Assembly (NCBI GenBank): GCA_018695085.1
Contig: JABHOU010000388.1
Location: forward strand, 1-8,147
Direction of reading: 5' to 3'
Source of the DNA: Opitutia bacterium
Lineage (GTDB): Bacteria; Verrucomicrobiota; Verrucomicrobiia; Opitutales; Seribacteraceae
Length of the DNA stretch: 8,147 nt
Shown: positions 6,526 to 8,147 of the stretch, in pieces
Position numbering within the stretch: the stretch's first letter is position 1
Layout of the letters: each line of letters begins with the position of its first letter
Translations under genes and position numbers: made by a program
Notes under the pieces: generated by a model
Database searches by the model: none
Told to the model about the DNA's origin: nothing
The model's input: the letters and a program-made list of their open reading frames with translations, nothing else

Positions 6526-8147
6526 ATGGTTCTACTTTCGCGAAGATTCTTGCCGTTAAGCCTGACCAGCTTGTTGTTGGCCTTTACGGCTCATTCCGTG
6601 CAGGGAACGGAAGCCGGTGAGGAAATCAACTCTCATCAATTTTCCGAAGAGCAAAAGAATTGGTGGGCCGTTCAACCCCTTCGACCAGGAAAGGTTGATG
6701 GCCCGGGCAACCCGATCGATTTCTTCGTCAAAAGAAAGCTCAAGGGCGAGAACCTGGCTTTGGCCGAGGAAGCCGGACCCTTCGAATTCATTCGCCGGGC
6801 AAACTTCGATCTTCTGGGCTTGCCTCCCACCCCTGATGAAATCGACGCCTTCGTCAAGGCGTGGAAAAAAGATCCCCGTAAAGCCAAGCTGGAACTTGTA
6901 GATCGTTTGCTTGCTGACCGAGCGTACGGCGAGAGATGGGCGACCCATTGGCTCGACGTCGTCCGCTTCGCCGAATCCGACGGGTACCGGGCGGATGGCT
7001 TTCGTCCTTCCGCCCACCTCTATCGGGACTACGTCGCGCGCAGCTTGAACGAGGACAAGCCCTACGACCAATTCGTTCGCGAACAGTTGGCGGGCGACGA
7101 GATCAGTCCGGACGATTACGACCACATGGTCGCCACGGGCTTCCTCCGACATGGCGTCTACGAATGGAACCAGCGCAATGCCCGCATGCAATGGGAACTC
7201 ATCCTCAATGAAATGACCAACGTCACGGGTGAAGTCTTTCTCGGACTGGGCATCGGCTGCGCCCAGTGCCACGACCACAAGTTCGATCCTATCCTGCAGA
7301 AAGACTACTATTCGCTCCAGAGCTTCCTCTCGAGTGTCTGGTGGCCCGAGGACGAAAAACTAGGCAGGGCAAGCGACATGACCAAGCTCAAAGAATGGGA
7401 GAAGAAAACCCTCTCGGTCCGTGATGAAATCCGCAAGATGGAGGACGAGGCCTTTCAGGGAGATATCAAAAACGTGGTCAAACAGTTCCCGCAGGACGTT
7501 CAAGATATGTTCTACAAGAAAGCGGAGGACCGCTCGACCTACGAACAACAACTCGTGGAACTGATCAACCGCCAGATACGCACACAAAAGATACGGAAGA
7601 AATGGGACAAAGAATTCGAGAAAGACGAGGAGCTCAAAAGCAAATACGAGAAACTCCAACTCAAGCTCGCTAGCCTTGGGACCAAGCCCTCATTACCCCA
7701 AGCCTTCACCACCACGGACCTGTCCGACCAACCGGCCCGAACTTTCATACCCGGCAAAAAAAGAAAGGAAACCTTCCCCGATTTTCTTACTTTGCTCGGA
7801 TTGCCAAGCCCAAAAGTCAAGCCCACCCCGCACGGCACCACGGGCCGAAGGTTGGCTCTGGCGAATTGGATCGTCTCTGCGGACAACCCTCTTTCCACGC
7901 GGGTCATCGTCAACCGTGTCTGGCAGAAACATTTCGGCAAGGGCCTGGTTGGCAGCGCCAACGACTTCGGTTTCTTGGGCGAAGACCCCTCCCATCCGGA
8001 GCTCTTGGATTGGTTGGCCACCTCCTTCGTCCAAGACGGTTGGAAACTCAAAGCTCTTCACCGCACAATCATGCTCAGCCAAACCTATGGGCAGACCGCC
8101 CGTCGCGAGCCCTCGGGAAAAGAAAACACCCTAGACCCCGAAAACCG
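6526..8147 (+). CDS. PSCyt2 (DUF1549)/PSD1 (DUF1553) family protein, 3' truncated by window
   Basis: 540 codons are visible and the frame is still open at the window end. An N-terminal signal peptide (MVLLSRRFLPLSL, hydrophobic to about 25) sends it out of the cytoplasm. WWAVQPLRP (46-54) opens the mature part. DUF1549 (PSCyt2) spans about 64-270 with FIRRANFDLLGLPPTPDE, HWLDVVRFAESDGY (141-154), EQLAGDE and GCAQCHDHKFDP, where C245, C248 and H249 form a CxxCH heme-type motif. A charged, helical linker (about 286-385) follows. DUF1553 (PSD1) starts near 440 with GRRLALANW, NPLSTRVIVNRVWQKHFGKGL, NDFGFLGEDPSHPELLDW and WKLKALHRTIMLS. The rest of PSD1 lies beyond the window. The PSCyt1 cytochrome domain that often precedes these domains is absent. 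The biochemical function of the family is unknown. The start is the first ATG after an in-frame stop (6448); no ribosome site is seen. Many relatives sit directly beside a DUF1501 gene; that may follow downstream. Confidence 0.93.
   Translation, partial: MVLLSRRFLPLSLTSLLLAFTAHSVQGTEAGEEINSHQFSEEQKNWWAVQPLRPGKVDGPGNPIDFFVKRKLKGENLALAEEAGPFEFIRRANFDLLGLPPTPDEIDAFVKAWKKDPRKAKLELVDRLLADRAYGERWATHWLDVVRFAESDGYRADGFRPSAHLYRDYVARSLNEDKPYDQFVREQLAGDEISPDDYDHMVATGFLRHGVYEWNQRNARMQWELILNEMTNVTGEVFLGLGIGCAQCHDHKFDPILQKDYYSLQSFLSSVWWPEDEKLGRASDMTKLKEWEKKTLSVRDEIRKMEDEAFQGDIKNVVKQFPQDVQDMFYKKAEDRSTYEQQLVELINRQIRTQKIRKKWDKEFEKDEELKSKYEKLQLKLASLGTKPSLPQAFTTTDLSDQPARTFIPGKKRKETFPDFLTLLGLPSPKVKPTPHGTTGRRLALANWIVSADNPLSTRVIVNRVWQKHFGKGLVGSANDFGFLGEDPSHPELLDWLATSFVQDGWKLKALHRTIMLSQTYGQTARREPSGKENTLDPEN

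Noticed and set aside
6556..7278. 240-codon minus-strand open frame opposite the PSD1 gene
   Set aside because: It is antisense to clearly conserved DUF1549 codons and its translation shows no recognisable domain; third-position bias of the plus gene explains the openness.
7539..8051. 170-codon minus-strand open frame opposite the PSD1 gene
   Set aside because: Antisense shadow of the conserved DUF1553 region; Ser/Leu-rich with no family resemblance.

Overview
The window most resembles a chromosomal stretch from a Verrucomicrobiota or Planctomycetota bacterium, probably a marine Opitutae-like verrucomicrobium. The evidence is the mix of families: a Tat-type DUF1501 protein, a PSCyt2 (DUF1549)/PSD1 (DUF1553) protein, a CEMIP/G8-type beta-helix protein and a small DUF6172 protein. 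Base composition is moderate, and Shine-Dalgarno signals are weak or absent before almost every gene. No RNA gene, CRISPR array, insertion sequence or integration scar was seen. The assignment is from family recognition only; no database search was possible.

Left part (1-2998). The window opens inside a plus-strand gene whose visible 375 residues look like the end of a secreted right-handed beta-helix protein with a C-terminal Ig-like domain. After a 141-base gap comes a complete 466-residue DUF1501 protein with a Tat-like leader. Its end faces a small minus-strand DUF6172 gene, and a hairpin lies in the 37 bases between the two stops.

Middle (2999-3986). A 188-base divergent intergenic region leads to an exported FKBP-type peptidyl-prolyl isomerase (Mip/FkpA architecture), which converges on the next minus-strand pair.

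Right part (3987-8147). A minus-strand two-gene operon encodes a Tat-exported FAD-dependent oxidoreductase and, 8 bases after its stop, a three-helix membrane protein. That protein has two histidines in a repeated VIGLH motif and a periplasmic domain resembling DUF2271, with a DAVSGAT motif. A 311-base AT-rich region separates this operon from a divergent plus-strand PSCyt2/PSD1 gene that carries a CxxCH heme-type motif and runs off the window end.

Working together (inference). The FAD enzyme, the candidate heme/flavin membrane protein and the CxxCH protein all act outside the cytoplasmic membrane and could form a redox module. Electrons removed by the flavoenzyme would pass through the membrane protein. 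The beta-helix, DUF1501 and PSD1 proteins belong to families that are heavily expanded in polysaccharide-degrading PVC bacteria, but no substrate can be read from the sequence. The oxidoreductase/membrane-protein pair is the best candidate for an undescribed system here.
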